NCBI GenBank assembly: GCA_016717285.1
Contig: JADKFU010000004.1
Span: forward strand, 496,001-560,000
Direction: 5' to 3'
Origin: Chitinophagaceae bacterium
GTDB taxonomy: Bacteria > Bacteroidota > Bacteroidia > Chitinophagales > UBA10324
Length of the DNA: 64,000 nucleotides
Shown in pieces: positions 44,893 through 54,769 of the stretch. The notes beneath the pieces are model-generated. The model was not told the origin of the DNA and searched no databases. It saw only the letters and a program-made list of their open reading frames with translations. The position numbers and the translations under genes are program-made. Numbering within the stretch: position 1 is the first letter of the stretch; every line of letters begins with the position of its first letter.

Positions 44893-46470
44893 CTATTTAT
44901 TAATTACCACTTTCTCAAAAGCCACTTCTCTTCCGCATTCCAACTCAATAAAATAGATTCCTGAAACAAGTCCGTTTCCCGAAATCGGTAGGCTATGATT
45001 TCCCTCTGAAAATTTTCCTGCTGCTATTATTTTTATTTTCCTGCCATATAGGTCGACTAGATTAATGGTGGTTTCAGAATTTTTTTGGATACTAAATTCT
45101 ATTATCGAATGATCTGATAGCGGATTGGGGTAAACATGAACATTCAATTTATCGACGTTTAAATCATGAATCCCCACATTGAGACCTGTCGTATAGCGTG
45201 CTATTAGACAGCCCACTTCTGAACCCTGAGAAAGTTGTGTGCTACCCGTGAGGATGATTTTTCCCTCGTTATTTATTATAGCTCCATTACAGCCGGTTGA
45301 AAAGCCGATTGAAGTAGTAGTTATTCCGTTTACACCAAAAGATTCATCCACAAGACCTGAATTTTCATAGCGCAATAATAAAAGTTGGTCGGGATACTGA
45401 TTGTATGATTCACCTCTTACTCCAGCTAAAATAATTCTTCCGTCCGGTTGAATGATTATTGAGGAACAAAATTCAAAAGCGTCAGGAGATGAATAAATGA
45501 TAGTGCCGTCATTTCCAAATGATGAATCCAGAATCCCTTCGCTGGTGTACTGAAGTATCATTACGTCCACATCTTCTCCATTACTGAAATTTACTCCAAT
45601 AAGAACTTTACCATCTTGTGTTATCGCTATTGATCTTGCACTTAACCAATCTGATGTATAATCACTAAAATCGGTTTTTGTTATACCATCAATGCCAAAA
45701 GCACCATCAATCGATCCATTGCTGAGGTATCTTATGCTAAACAAGTAATAATTCTGCGCACCTGTTACTAAAATTTTGCCGCCAGGTTGTAACGCAATTT
45801 CTTCAGGAACATCATTGAGTATGGGATCAACATTCGTTTTAACGATTCCATTTAAACCAAATTCTGAGTCCGGCGATCCTTCTGTATTTAGCCGTATTAA
45901 GAAAACATCTGACGGGCCAAATGAGGAAGAAAAATATCCGGTGATAAGAATCTTACCATCAGGTTGAATTTTCATAGCCTTTGTTTCATAGTCCAAATTG
46001 TCTGAAATGTCAGTTGCAAATTTTCCATTGTAGCCAAAAGAATTATCAATTGACCCATCGGAGTTGAACCGGAGAACAGCAACATCCCAGAAATAGTCGG
46101 TACCATTCCATTGCTTCGTTGCACCCGCAACCACTATCTTGCCATCCGGTTGAAGAGCACATTCTGCCACCGTTTCAGTAGCATTTATCTGATTCATTTT
46201 GTGGATGCTTATACCATTAGTGCCAAAAGAGCTATCAGGAATGCCCGAGCTTAGAAAACGTGTTACTGCACAATCCTGGTTCGAAAGTCCCGAAAAGATG
46301 ATTTTACCATCAGTTTGCATTGCTGAGGAAGTGCTATTATTAAATTCAAATCCAAAATAAGTGGCTATTCCATTATTTGCGAAGGAAGAATCTAAAATAC
46401 CTGCCTGAGCATAAGTAATAAAAGAATAGAAAAAGAAGACGCAAAAAAGGAGTAAGGTTTTGTTTTTCAT
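44893..46470 (-). CDS. delta-60 repeat secreted protein with T9SS sorting domain
   Basis: This 525-residue exported protein has a signal peptide (LLLFCVFFFYSFITYAQ) and about eight delta-60 (DUF5122) repeats of the form GILDSSFGNNG----DGKIILAG--------RY--G-LD--FG-NG, a beta-propeller family. The C-terminal sorting domain begins at HVYPNPLSDHSIIEFSI (about residue 437) and ends GLVSGIYFIELECGREVAFEKVVINK. The product is probably exposed on the cell surface, with a role in attachment or enzyme scaffolding only inferred. Its 3' end faces hairpin copy A, 59 bp away. Confidence 0.9.
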   Translation of the reverse strand: MKNKTLLLFCVFFFYSFITYAQAGILDSSFANNGIATYFGFEFNNSTSSAMQTDGKIIFSGLSNQDCAVTRFLSSGIPDSSFGTNGISIHKMNQINATETVAECALQPDGKIVVAGATKQWNGTDYFWDVAVLRFNSDGSIDNSFGYNGKFATDISDNLDYETKAMKIQPDGKILITGYFSSSFGPSDVFLIRLNTEGSPDSEFGLNGIVKTNVDPILNDVPEEIALQPGGKILVTGAQNYYLFSIRYLSNGSIDGAFGIDGITKTDFSDYTSDWLSARSIAITQDGKVLIGVNFSNGEDVDVMILQYTSEGILDSSFGNDGTIIYSSPDAFEFCSSIIIQPDGRIILAGVRGESYNQYPDQLLLLRYENSGLVDESFGVNGITTTSIGFSTGCNGAIINNEGKIILTGSTQLSQGSEVGCLIARYTTGLNVGIHDLNVDKLNVHVYPNPLSDHSIIEFSIQKNSETTINLVDLYGRKIKIIAAGKFSEGNHSLPISGNGLVSGIYFIELECGREVAFEKVVINK

Positions 46471-46754
46471 AGCTCGCTGATGAAGGGATTGGAATTTAAT
46501 CCTTCTCCAACGGACAAATACAATAGTGATTGCTTTGATTATCCTCCTATTTGGCGTCCGATTACAAAAGGATCTTTTAATTCTTAGATGTCATTTTAAA
46601 AAGCGGACGCTCAATTAAGGACGACTGCACCAATATGAAGAAACAATCATTGTAATAAACTGATGTAGGAGTTGCCACCAGAAAATTTTTCCCATCCCAT
46701 CATGTCACACAACGGCGACACGGTAGAATGGGAACTGAGAATAAATTCATTGCA

Positions 46755-46850
46755 TCACTGCTTTACAAATTTCTCTATAACCATATCATTGATCGTGTAG
46801 ATTTTCACAAAATAAATTCCACTTGCCAGTTTTGAAATATCCGAGCACTT
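46755..46850 (-). pseudogene. isolated end of a T9SS sorting domain
   Basis: Only about 30 codons remain, reading SDISKLASGIYFVKIYTIND-VIEKFVKQ and a stop at 46755, which is the typical end of a type A sorting domain. Upstream, the frame runs into hairpin element copy C at about 46846, and no matching gene body is found on the far side of that element. This is a T9SS gene truncated at or near the element. Confidence 0.75.
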
Positions 46851-47216
46851 GTGATTTGTAATTCCGTCCGTTTGAGTTTCGGATTTTAATCCGATAATAT
46901 ACCAATACGTTTTGTTAAAAAACGGGATTAAAAATCCCTTACTCAATAAGACCGGATTGCAAATCACATGTGTTCGCAACATCATCAAAGCCTTATCCAA
47001 TATACATCGTAGCTCTTTTCACAGGAACTTATTTTGAAGTAAGTGTTCCGTTCTGATTATGACGCTGATTATTTTGCAGAGTGAAAAACATTTAAAGAAC
47101 AATTCATGTTTAATTTAACCTTCAATTTTATTCGTTGAAAGGATCATAGTAATCCATGCCAGTAAAGGGGTTCAAAGGTTTCGAACCTTGTGATTGCAAA
47201 TCCGGACTAGCGGGAG
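46846..47216 (+). repeat. hairpin element copy C with about 200-bp cargo in orientation 1
   Basis: The left part starts at GAGCACTTGTGATTTGTAATTCC and carries hairpins 2-4 to 46970; the cargo runs about 46981-47176 between GTGTTCGCAAC and GGTTTCGAACC; the element ends with the terminal hairpin and GGACTAGCGGGA (to about 47216). The left end itself resembles the right end of a cargo (compare GAACACTTATAATTTG in copy A). The cargo is the inverse of that in copy D. Confidence 0.75.
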
Positions 47217-47580
47217 TTTAGAACAAAAGCTTCCGGTTTGTAAGAGGGCTGATTAAATGGATAAAAAAGCTTTACAAAGTTTCCAATGAATTCCAGGAGC
47301 TGTTTCCCTTCAGAGAAAGGCTCCGGTTAATAGTTGCGATAAGCCGCGTTAATGAAGTCTGCTGCGCGCTTTAACATTGCTCAATAAATCAGTGCTTCGA
47401 AAATTTATACGGAATATTTCAGCATATAAAAACATGAATGATGCAACACATTTCTGGAAATATGCAACAGTTCAGGAGATGAGGGGCTTACCTTCGTTAC
47501 TTTCAAATAAACAACCGACATAACGCAAGTCATATTTATCCGCACCTCCAACAGCTACCTTTAAGTCCAAATTTTTAATC
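47217..47580. other. non-coding stretch before a T9SS gene
   Basis: I see no gene, clear promoter or repeat of note here. A near-consensus box TACCTTTA lies at about 47556, shortly before the ATG at 47581. The remaining sequence is unstructured A/T-rich DNA. Confidence 0.3.
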
Positions 47581-49857
47581 ATGAAAAAAATTCGCCGCTT
47601 CTCCGCAGTTTTATTTGCTTTTTTGTTCTTCATAGCTAGTCAAAAAGCTACAGCACAGGAACTTGATTGGGTTCGAACAACCGGCAGTACTGCCAGGCAA
47701 GGCGCAATGATAGCAAGGGATGCGCTCGACAATGTGGTATCCTGTGGCTACACCATCAACGACAGAATGTTTACGCGCAAGTGGGATCAATTCGGGAACT
47801 TCCTATGGGAGAAGCAAGACACATCAGAAATTTTTAACTACCGCGAACGGCCTACATGGATTGCTACGGATGCCTCCAATAACATTATTACCCTTGGCTA
47901 TCGCTATTACGGAACAAGCTATCAACAGCCAAATGCCATTGTAGTTTTGAAATATTCGCCCACCGGAAATTTGATATTCAAGAGAACTATTGAAGGTGTA
48001 GTGGGGATTCCGTCGCGATGCGAACTTGACCCTTCAGGAAATATTTACATTGGGATAGCGGCAACTCTTTCAGGGGAGCCAGATTATGGTTTTAATTTGA
48101 TAAAGCTTGCTCCGAACGGAAATACACTTTTTACAGCTATACATAATTTCGGAAGTTATTTTGGTGTGAATAACATGCGTTACCGAAATGGCTATATTGC
48201 TATTACCGGTATTACTTCAGTGCAAGGATTTAGTTTTAATATGACAACAGCTTTGTTTGATGCAAATGGAAATTATTTATGGGGAGTTGTTTCTAACAGC
48301 ATCTATGCGGGAATTGATGTGGAGGTAGATAATGGTGGGAATGTTTATGTTGTGAATAAAGGTTATGCATCAGGGTTAGATGATGATATGGTGGTGACCA
48401 AATATAGTGTTACGGGTACTTTGCTATTTGCTTATTACTACGACAACAACAGCCAACACGAAGCTCCATCAAGAATCAATCTTCAACCTGATGGCAATCT
48501 GGTAATTTCAGGCGTAGGTACCTCACCGAGTACAGGACTTGAAACTTTCAAACTTTCGTCAACAGGATTATTAATTTGGGATGCGTTTTATATCACGCCA
48601 TTCTCCGACATCCCTCAGTTATATTTTATGACTACCAATGCGGTTACAGGTGATGTATTTTTAACAGGCACAACTTCAATTTCAGGAAATCCTGCAAGCA
48701 TCTTAACGATAAAATATGATTCGGCAGGGAATGAATCATGGGTTGCAAAGTATGACTCTACCGCTACGAGAGGAATGGGATTGGCAATTGCAAGTGATGG
48801 AAGTGTTTTCGTGGTCGGACTTAACTGGTGGACCATTCTGCACTACCTCAACATAACTTCAGGAGGAACGTGTGGCATCCCTGCAAATATTACAGTCAGT
48901 GGAATTAATAATAATGCCGCTACCATTTCATGGAATCCAATTGCAAATGCAATCACTTATCACATTCAATACAAGTCCTCCGCGTCAGCTATATGGGCCG
49001 AGGTTTCAACAGACCAAACCACAATTTTAATAAGCGGGCTATCACCGGGTGCAATGTATGATGTTAAAGTGGAAGCCGTTTGCAACAACGGCCCTTCCGG
49101 TTTCAGTGCCATTCAGCAATTCACTACTACGGGAGTGCCCTATTGTACATCATATGGTCTTAATCCCGCTAATGACAGGATTAATTTTGTCTGGATAGGT
49201 GGCATACAGAATCAAACATTGGATATCGACGGTTATGCCGACTATACTGCCTTATCAACCGACCTGATTAAAGGTTCTACGAATAGCATCATACTTAGCT
49301 CCATCATAGGTGGATCCTATAATCAAACATGGCGGATCTGGATAGATTTTAACCATGATGGTGATTTTCTTGATAATGGTGAAAAGAAAGTAGACTTTAA
49401 ATCAAGCTTTAGCGGATGGAATAACAAAACTTTAAAAATTCCTAACAATGTATTATCCGGAATAACACGAATGCGTGTTTCGTTGAAAAAAGGCGGACCG
49501 GCCCAAACTCCCTGCGAAATTTTCGCTAAAGGTGAAGTAGAAGATTATTCGGTGAATATTCTTCCGCCTAAACTCGGATCTGACACCGGAAATAATACCA
49601 GTGAGAACACGGCTCCGCTTCAACTAAACATCTATCCGAATCCTGCAACTAACCTGCTTACGATTGACTTAAAGGGCTTTGAAGGAAAAGTTACGATTCA
49701 GGTGTTTGATCTCTCCGGAAAATTGATGTATGTACAGAACGCAGTTGCAATGGATCAATCACACATTGATATTAATTCCCTCGTGAATGGCATGTATATT
49801 CTTCGTGTAATGGATGAGAAAGGAAACAATGCGGCAACGAAGTGGATAAAAGAGTAG
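47581..49857 (+). CDS. large secreted protein with FN3, GEVED and T9SS sorting domains
   Basis: This 758-residue protein has a signal peptide (RRFSAVLFAFLFFIASQKATAQ), an N-terminal beta-propeller-like region with SBBP-type units (DNVVSCGYT, SGNIYIGIAATLSG, KYSPTGNLIFKRT), a fibronectin type III domain (about 437-519, NITVSGINNNAATISWNPIANAITY), and a GEVED domain (about 535-665, with DFNHDGDFLDNGEKKVDF and GEVEDYSVNIL). The sorting domain starts at IYPNPATNLLTIDL (about 684) and ends GMYILRVMDEKGNNAATKWIKE. Probably a surface adhesin or matrix protein. A strong terminator follows 25 bp after the stop. Confidence 0.92.
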   Translation: MKKIRRFSAVLFAFLFFIASQKATAQELDWVRTTGSTARQGAMIARDALDNVVSCGYTINDRMFTRKWDQFGNFLWEKQDTSEIFNYRERPTWIATDASNNIITLGYRYYGTSYQQPNAIVVLKYSPTGNLIFKRTIEGVVGIPSRCELDPSGNIYIGIAATLSGEPDYGFNLIKLAPNGNTLFTAIHNFGSYFGVNNMRYRNGYIAITGITSVQGFSFNMTTALFDANGNYLWGVVSNSIYAGIDVEVDNGGNVYVVNKGYASGLDDDMVVTKYSVTGTLLFAYYYDNNSQHEAPSRINLQPDGNLVISGVGTSPSTGLETFKLSSTGLLIWDAFYITPFSDIPQLYFMTTNAVTGDVFLTGTTSISGNPASILTIKYDSAGNESWVAKYDSTATRGMGLAIASDGSVFVVGLNWWTILHYLNITSGGTCGIPANITVSGINNNAATISWNPIANAITYHIQYKSSASAIWAEVSTDQTTILISGLSPGAMYDVKVEAVCNNGPSGFSAIQQFTTTGVPYCTSYGLNPANDRINFVWIGGIQNQTLDIDGYADYTALSTDLIKGSTNSIILSSIIGGSYNQTWRIWIDFNHDGDFLDNGEKKVDFKSSFSGWNNKTLKIPNNVLSGITRMRVSLKKGGPAQTPCEIFAKGEVEDYSVNILPPKLGSDTGNNTSENTAPLQLNIYPNPATNLLTIDLKGFEGKVTIQVFDLSGKLMYVQNAVAMDQSHIDINSLVNGMYILRVMDEKGNNAATKWIKE

Positions 49858-49882
49858 CAGGTATCTGAGATTTTAATATCAG

Positions 49883-49920
49883 AGAAGCTGATTCATCTGT
49901 TGAATCAGCTTCTTTTTTTT
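49883..49920 (+). terminator. Rho-independent terminator after the GEVED-domain gene
   Basis: AGAAGCTGATTCA pairs perfectly with TGAATCAGCTTCT around a TCTGT loop, followed by eight T. It begins 25 bp after the stop. Confidence 0.9.
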
Positions 49921-50165
49921 GGCACTTATTAAAAGTTCCAGTACTAAGAGGTCTTCGTCAATCATGACAACAGTCATAGCTCAACTTTAATAGACAGCCT
50001 AATTTTACTACCTGGATTTTCTTATCAGGAAAAGGCACCTGCTAATAAGTGTGATCAGCGTGACTTTGACTAAGGAAATTAATTGAATACCCGCTTAAAG
50101 ATTTTAAAACAGTTAAGGCTTCCAAATCAATCCGGGAGAATTTTTAATCCGTTCAACTCAAAAAC

Positions 50166-51749
50166 ATGAAAAACATTTTACTTCAACTTACAGTTACTAT
50201 TGCACTGTCAGTTGCCATTTCATTTGGAATAAATGCACAACCGGTATTAGACAATACCTTTAGTGGTGACGGATATTTATTAACCAATTCCGGTGGAGAC
50301 GATTTTGCAAGGTCAGTAGTGATTCAAAGTAATGGCCGTATTCTCACCGGTGGAAACAGTTTCGGCAATTATGGTTATTCAGATATCTCCATCACTCGTA
50401 CAAAAGCCAACGGTAGTCCTGACAATACATTCGGAACAGCAGGAGTCACCCGTATTATCGGTGGTTTTTTCTGTGACATGGCATTAACCTCAAGTGGTAA
50501 AATAATTGTAGCCGGAAGTGGTGTCGGTCCGACCAACGTGAACAATTTTATTGTTTACCGGCTGACAAAAAACGGTGTGATTGATAACACCTTTGGTAAT
50601 AACGGTTCAGCCAAAGTGAATATGCCCGGCAAGAACATGATCTGCTATGATGTGCTCATTCAGCCTGATGGAAAAATATTGTTGGCCGGATATGCAGATG
50701 ACGGATCTGGCGGTCATCACAACATGATCATTGCACGTTTAAAAGCAAATGGAAGTCTTGACAACAGCTTTGCAACAGCAGGAATATTTAAATTCTTACC
50801 CAGCAATAAAAGTTCTGAGTGCAATCAACTCGCTCTTCAACCGGATGGCAAGATCATCGCCTGCGGACATATAGACACACTCATTGTATTTTCGTTTTTC
50901 AGGTATGACATCGGCGCTCTGCGACTCAATATAAACGGGACACTTGACAACACCTTTGGAACCGGAGGCGTCGTAAGAGCGGACAAAGGATCTTCAGACA
51001 TTGCTTCTTCAGTTTCAGTATTGACTGATGGCAGAATTATTCTTGGTGGAAGTTCAAACTATCTGGTCAACAACAGGTTTACCGCATTGTGTCTTTTACC
51101 GGATGGTTCATTTGACACCTCCTTCGGAACAGGCGGATGGAGTTTCTCCGACATCTATGGAAGTAATGCAGGATGTTCAGCGATGGTGACTGAACCTGAT
51201 GATGATATCATCATGGCAGGTCTTGCTTACATCTATGCAGGGGCTTCCAATCAGGCTATTGTATTGGTAAAATTATTGAGTAACGGATCGCCGGATGCCT
51301 CTTTCGGCGATAATGGCATAGATACTTCATTTTACGGAACCTTTACTCAAGGGTGCAGTGACATTGCCTTACAAACCGACAATAAAATTGTGATTGCCGG
51401 CTATCGCTATGTTGGAATGGATGGTTACTTCCTTACCGCCAGGTACACCAATTCTGTTGCATTGGCGAAGCAATCAGCAATTCCTGTTGATCCGGACTCC
51501 CAATTCAACATCTATCCAAATCCAAACAATGGCGAGTTTGTTGTTGAAGTTTCAAATCTACTGTTTGATAACACTTCCATTACGATCACGAATCTGATGG
51601 GACAGGTTGTCTATGAAAATAAACTTTCTTCAGTGGAAAATCAAATGAAGCAACCTGTTTCTTTAAGTGTTGCTGTGGAAGATGGAATTTATTTTGTGAC
51701 AATCAGAAACGGAGAAAAGGTGATTACTAAACGAATGTTGATACAGTGA
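50166..51749 (+). CDS. delta-60 repeat secreted protein with T9SS sorting domain
   Basis: This 527-residue exported protein has a signal peptide (LLQLTVTIALSVAISFGINAQ) and about seven delta-60 repeats (QPVLDNTFSGDGYLLTNSGGDDFARSVVIQSNGRILTGG; NGSLDNSFATAG---LQPDGKIIACG). The sorting domain starts at FNIYPNPNNGEFVVEV (about 449) and ends VEDGIYFVTIRNGEKVITKRMLIQ. The N-terminus is highly similar to that of the stub at 51903, so the two genes are recent duplicates. Similar fold to the gene at 44893. Function not known. Confidence 0.92.
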   Translation: MKNILLQLTVTIALSVAISFGINAQPVLDNTFSGDGYLLTNSGGDDFARSVVIQSNGRILTGGNSFGNYGYSDISITRTKANGSPDNTFGTAGVTRIIGGFFCDMALTSSGKIIVAGSGVGPTNVNNFIVYRLTKNGVIDNTFGNNGSAKVNMPGKNMICYDVLIQPDGKILLAGYADDGSGGHHNMIIARLKANGSLDNSFATAGIFKFLPSNKSSECNQLALQPDGKIIACGHIDTLIVFSFFRYDIGALRLNINGTLDNTFGTGGVVRADKGSSDIASSVSVLTDGRIILGGSSNYLVNNRFTALCLLPDGSFDTSFGTGGWSFSDIYGSNAGCSAMVTEPDDDIIMAGLAYIYAGASNQAIVLVKLLSNGSPDASFGDNGIDTSFYGTFTQGCSDIALQTDNKIVIAGYRYVGMDGYFLTARYTNSVALAKQSAIPVDPDSQFNIYPNPNNGEFVVEVSNLLFDNTSITITNLMGQVVYENKLSSVENQMKQPVSLSVAVEDGIYFVTIRNGEKVITKRMLIQ

Positions 51750-51902
51750 TCAATTAAAGAAGCATGAACCAGTATTAGGAACAATCAGTGTATCAATCGC
51801 AATCTTATCATTGTTCATTTCCTGAACCTGCTTCTTTTTGCGCGGAAGAAATTAAGGGTAGGACAATGGAATAATTGATTGCAAGTACTAAAATAATTGC
51901 AC

Positions 51903-52028
51903 ATGAAAAAAATATTATGGCGACTCACAGCGGTAATTACCCTGTCAGTTACATTCTCATTTGAAATCAATGCACAGCCTTTATTGGACAATACGTTCAG
52001 TACTCCAGGAACCAGGAGCCAGGACTGA
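51903..52028 (+). pseudogene. signal-peptide stub of a delta-60 repeat gene
   Basis: The 41-codon frame encodes MKKILWRLTAVITLSVTFSF, then EINAQPLLDNTFSTPG and TRSQD before a stop. It closely parallels the first 30 residues of the gene at 50166 (MKNILLQLTVTIALSVAISF, GINAQPVLDNTFSGDG). The reading then departs into unrelated sequence. This is the dead 5' end of a copied gene; it keeps the signal peptide and the first repeat's opening. Confidence 0.8.
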
Positions 52029-52207
52029 GGATGATCAAATGGAAAGAAGTAACAGGTAGCGGATCATTCAGTTGAAATCATTTTGATTAGGTAACAACAG
52101 CAATCGTTTGCGTTAGATCTTGAATAGTTGTCAAAAAAAATGACAGATCATAATCATTCCACTCTTTAGACTTTCAATCAAAGCACTTTATTTCCTGTGT
52201 ATTGAAG

Positions 52208-52247
52208 AGAAGCCGTTTCAGCTAATTTGCTAAAACGGCTTTTTTTA
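52208..52247 (+). terminator. Rho-independent terminator after the delta-60 stub
   Basis: AAGCCGTTTCAGC pairs with GCTAAAACGGCTT (one mismatch) around AATTT, then seven T. The same stem sequence recurs in the terminator at 56323, so the block downstream of the stub is probably the original 3' end of the lost gene. Confidence 0.8.
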
Positions 52248-52369
52248 TTTGCTCTCACTATAAAAGAATAAATCCTGTAATATAAATCCAGAATTGTGTA
52301 ACACTTACAATGCCGGAGAAATCAACCTTGCAACTTCAAAGTCATGGACTATTATGAGTATTGTCATAG

Positions 52370-52397
52370 TTGCCAGAAATCATAGCGTATAATTTTG
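52370..52397 (+). promoter_or_regulatory. Bacteroidota promoter (TTG, 17 bases, TAATTTTG)
   Basis: TTG at 52370-52372 and TAATTTTG at 52390-52397 with a 17-base spacer match the consensus. The predicted start near 52404 lies after the alternative TTG start codon at 52395, so the ATG at 52416 is the real start. Confidence 0.55.
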
Positions 52398-52415
52398 CCT
52401 GGAAAAATTCAGAAA

Positions 52416-54635
52416 ATGAAAACGATTTATACATTCTTCATGTCGGTATTTATCTCAGTTTTTTTTGCCACAAAAGCTTTTTCACAGGCACCGGAAATTG
52501 AATGGCAGAATACGATTGGTGGCAACTACAACGATTATTTACAAACCATTCAACAAACTGCTGATGGCGGTTACATTATGGGTGGGTTTTCCTATTCAGA
52601 TCTTTCAGGTGATAAAACAGAAGCGCTAATAGGTACAGATGATTTCTGGGTGGTGAAGATAAATTCCACAGGGAACATCGAATGGCAAAATACAATCGGT
52701 GGCAACAGCTATGACGAGTTGTATTCCGTTCAACAAACATCAGATGATGGATACATTCTCGGTGGACGATCTTATTCCGGATTATCAGGTGATAAAACGG
52801 AAGCGTCAGCAGGCGGTTGGGATTATTGGGTGGTGAAGTTGAATAGCGCAGGTGACATTGAATGGCAGAATGCCATTGGAGGAAGTGGTGATGATAACTT
52901 ATGGTCTGCTGAAGAAACTGCAGATGGTGGCTACATACTTGGCGGATATTCTACGTCAGGTATTTCAGGTGATAAAACGGAAGCATCCATTGGTGCAGCG
53001 GATTACTGGGTAGTGAAACTGGACAACATCGGAAACATTGAATGGCAAAATACAATCGGTGGCAGCAATACGGATTATTTGGTTGCAATTCATCAGATAG
53101 CAGATGGAGGATACATATTGGGTGGATATTCTATTTCCACCATTTCAGGTGATAAGACAGAAGCTACCATTGGTGTTTATGATTTCTGGGTGTTAAAACT
53201 AAATGCTACGGGTAGTATCCTGTGGCAAAATACCATCGGCGGCAATTCAACGGAATACCTGCGCTCCATTCAGCAAACCTCTGACGGTGGTTATATTCTC
53301 GGCGGGTCATCTTATTCAGGTGTGGGTGGTGATAAAACCGAAGCCAATTTTGATGGCGGTGAATTCAAGGATTATTGGGTCGTGAAACTAAACAGCAATG
53401 GAAATGTGCAATGGCAGAATGCGATTGGTGCCATCGGTGATGATGCAGTTGGTGCTATCGGGCAAACATCGGATGGGGGATATATTATTGGCGGTTATTC
53501 CACTTCAGGAATTTCCGGAGATAAGTCCGAAGCATCATTGGGTAATTATGACTATTGGGTACTTAAGCTGAATGCTGCTGGTATTGTACAATGGCAAAAT
53601 ACTATTGGCGGCAGCAGCGGCGATTACCTGAATTCCATTCAACAAACAGGGGATGGTGGATTTATTCTTGGCGGTCATTCCTATTCAGGAATTTCCGGAG
53701 ATAAAACTGAAGCTGTTACAGGTGGTGGTGCTTTTAATGATTACTGGATCGTCAAACTATATGGTACAACTCCTCTAAACTCAATTGTCACTAACGCCAT
53801 CACTCCGCTTAATTATTTTCAAAATGGTACCGTTAGTATTCCCTACACCGCGACCGGTACATTTAACGCCGGAAATATTTTCACTGCACAACTCTCTGAT
53901 GCATCAGGAAGTTTTTCATCTCCAACAGCAATCGGATCGCTTTCATCAACCTTATCAGGAATCATCAATGGGATAATTCCACTTACAACTCCTCCGGGAT
54001 CTGCATATCGAATCAGGGTAGTAAGTGCTAATCCTAATATTTCCGGAACAGATAATGGCCAGAACATCACAATCAATGCGCTCACCTGTGATGTTCCTGA
54101 CGGACAATCAGCTTCCAACATCACTTCGTCTTCCGCCAAACTATACTGGAATGCAAAAACAGCAGCAAACAAATACAAGGTTCGCTACAGAGTTACCGGC
54201 ACTACTACGTGGACAAAAATTTCAGCAAACAACAATTTAAAAAAACTAACTGCCCTTTCAGCAGCCACACCATACGACTGGCAGGTTGAATCCATCTGCA
54301 ATACGCTGGGACTCGGAATATCCACCTGGAGTTCCATGCAAAACTTCACCACCAATGCGCTGCGGCTTTCTTCAGAGGAAGAGATCAGCTTTAATGTTTA
54401 TCCCAATCCTGTTACATCATTTGCAACTATCACCTTCACGCTGCATCAACCCGGAAATGTTTTGATCAGATTATTCTCTGTTGAAGGAAAAGAATTGATG
54501 GAGATAGCGAATGAGAATTTTTCTGAAGGAAATCATACAGTGAATTTTCCGGCAGGAACACTTGCTGCCGGGATTTACTTCGTGCAGCTTAATACCGATC
54601 AGGGAGTGATGACTAAGAAAGTGATGGTTGATTGA
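52416..54635 (+). CDS. secreted WQNTIGG-repeat protein with FN3 and T9SS sorting domains
   Basis: This 739-residue protein has a signal peptide (MKTIYTFFMSVFISVFFATKAFSQ), then seven repeats of about 62 residues: IEWQNTIGG----DYL-SIQQTSDGGYILGG-S-SG-SGDKTEA--G--DYWVVKLN. This is related to SBBP/YD-type propeller repeats and to the smaller protein at 31155. A linker (about 430-560), a fibronectin-like domain (SASNITSSSAKLYWNAKTAANKYKVRYR) and a sorting domain (VYPNPVTSFATITFTL to AAGIYFVQLNTDQGVMTKKVMVD) follow. The promoter decides the start. Likely a surface protein of unknown role. Confidence 0.92.
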   Translation: MKTIYTFFMSVFISVFFATKAFSQAPEIEWQNTIGGNYNDYLQTIQQTADGGYIMGGFSYSDLSGDKTEALIGTDDFWVVKINSTGNIEWQNTIGGNSYDELYSVQQTSDDGYILGGRSYSGLSGDKTEASAGGWDYWVVKLNSAGDIEWQNAIGGSGDDNLWSAEETADGGYILGGYSTSGISGDKTEASIGAADYWVVKLDNIGNIEWQNTIGGSNTDYLVAIHQIADGGYILGGYSISTISGDKTEATIGVYDFWVLKLNATGSILWQNTIGGNSTEYLRSIQQTSDGGYILGGSSYSGVGGDKTEANFDGGEFKDYWVVKLNSNGNVQWQNAIGAIGDDAVGAIGQTSDGGYIIGGYSTSGISGDKSEASLGNYDYWVLKLNAAGIVQWQNTIGGSSGDYLNSIQQTGDGGFILGGHSYSGISGDKTEAVTGGGAFNDYWIVKLYGTTPLNSIVTNAITPLNYFQNGTVSIPYTATGTFNAGNIFTAQLSDASGSFSSPTAIGSLSSTLSGIINGIIPLTTPPGSAYRIRVVSANPNISGTDNGQNITINALTCDVPDGQSASNITSSSAKLYWNAKTAANKYKVRYRVTGTTTWTKISANNNLKKLTALSAATPYDWQVESICNTLGLGISTWSSMQNFTTNALRLSSEEEISFNVYPNPVTSFATITFTLHQPGNVLIRLFSVEGKELMEIANENFSEGNHTVNFPAGTLAAGIYFVQLNTDQGVMTKKVMVD

Positions 54636-54769
54636 AATTCTAACAATCAATTCATTTTTAAAATCAGACGAAATGCATCCTTCGCTTCGTGAGTCTAATT
54701 GCTTTCCATATTAATAAGCAGCGGCTGCTGTTAAACAAATAATAATCATTCAATTAAAAAACAAATACA

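Noticed and set aside
44020..47190. GTTCGAAAC and GTTTCGAAC as the T-loop of a tRNA
   Set aside because: No cloverleaf can be formed around them; they are the inverted-repeat borders of the cargo blocks.
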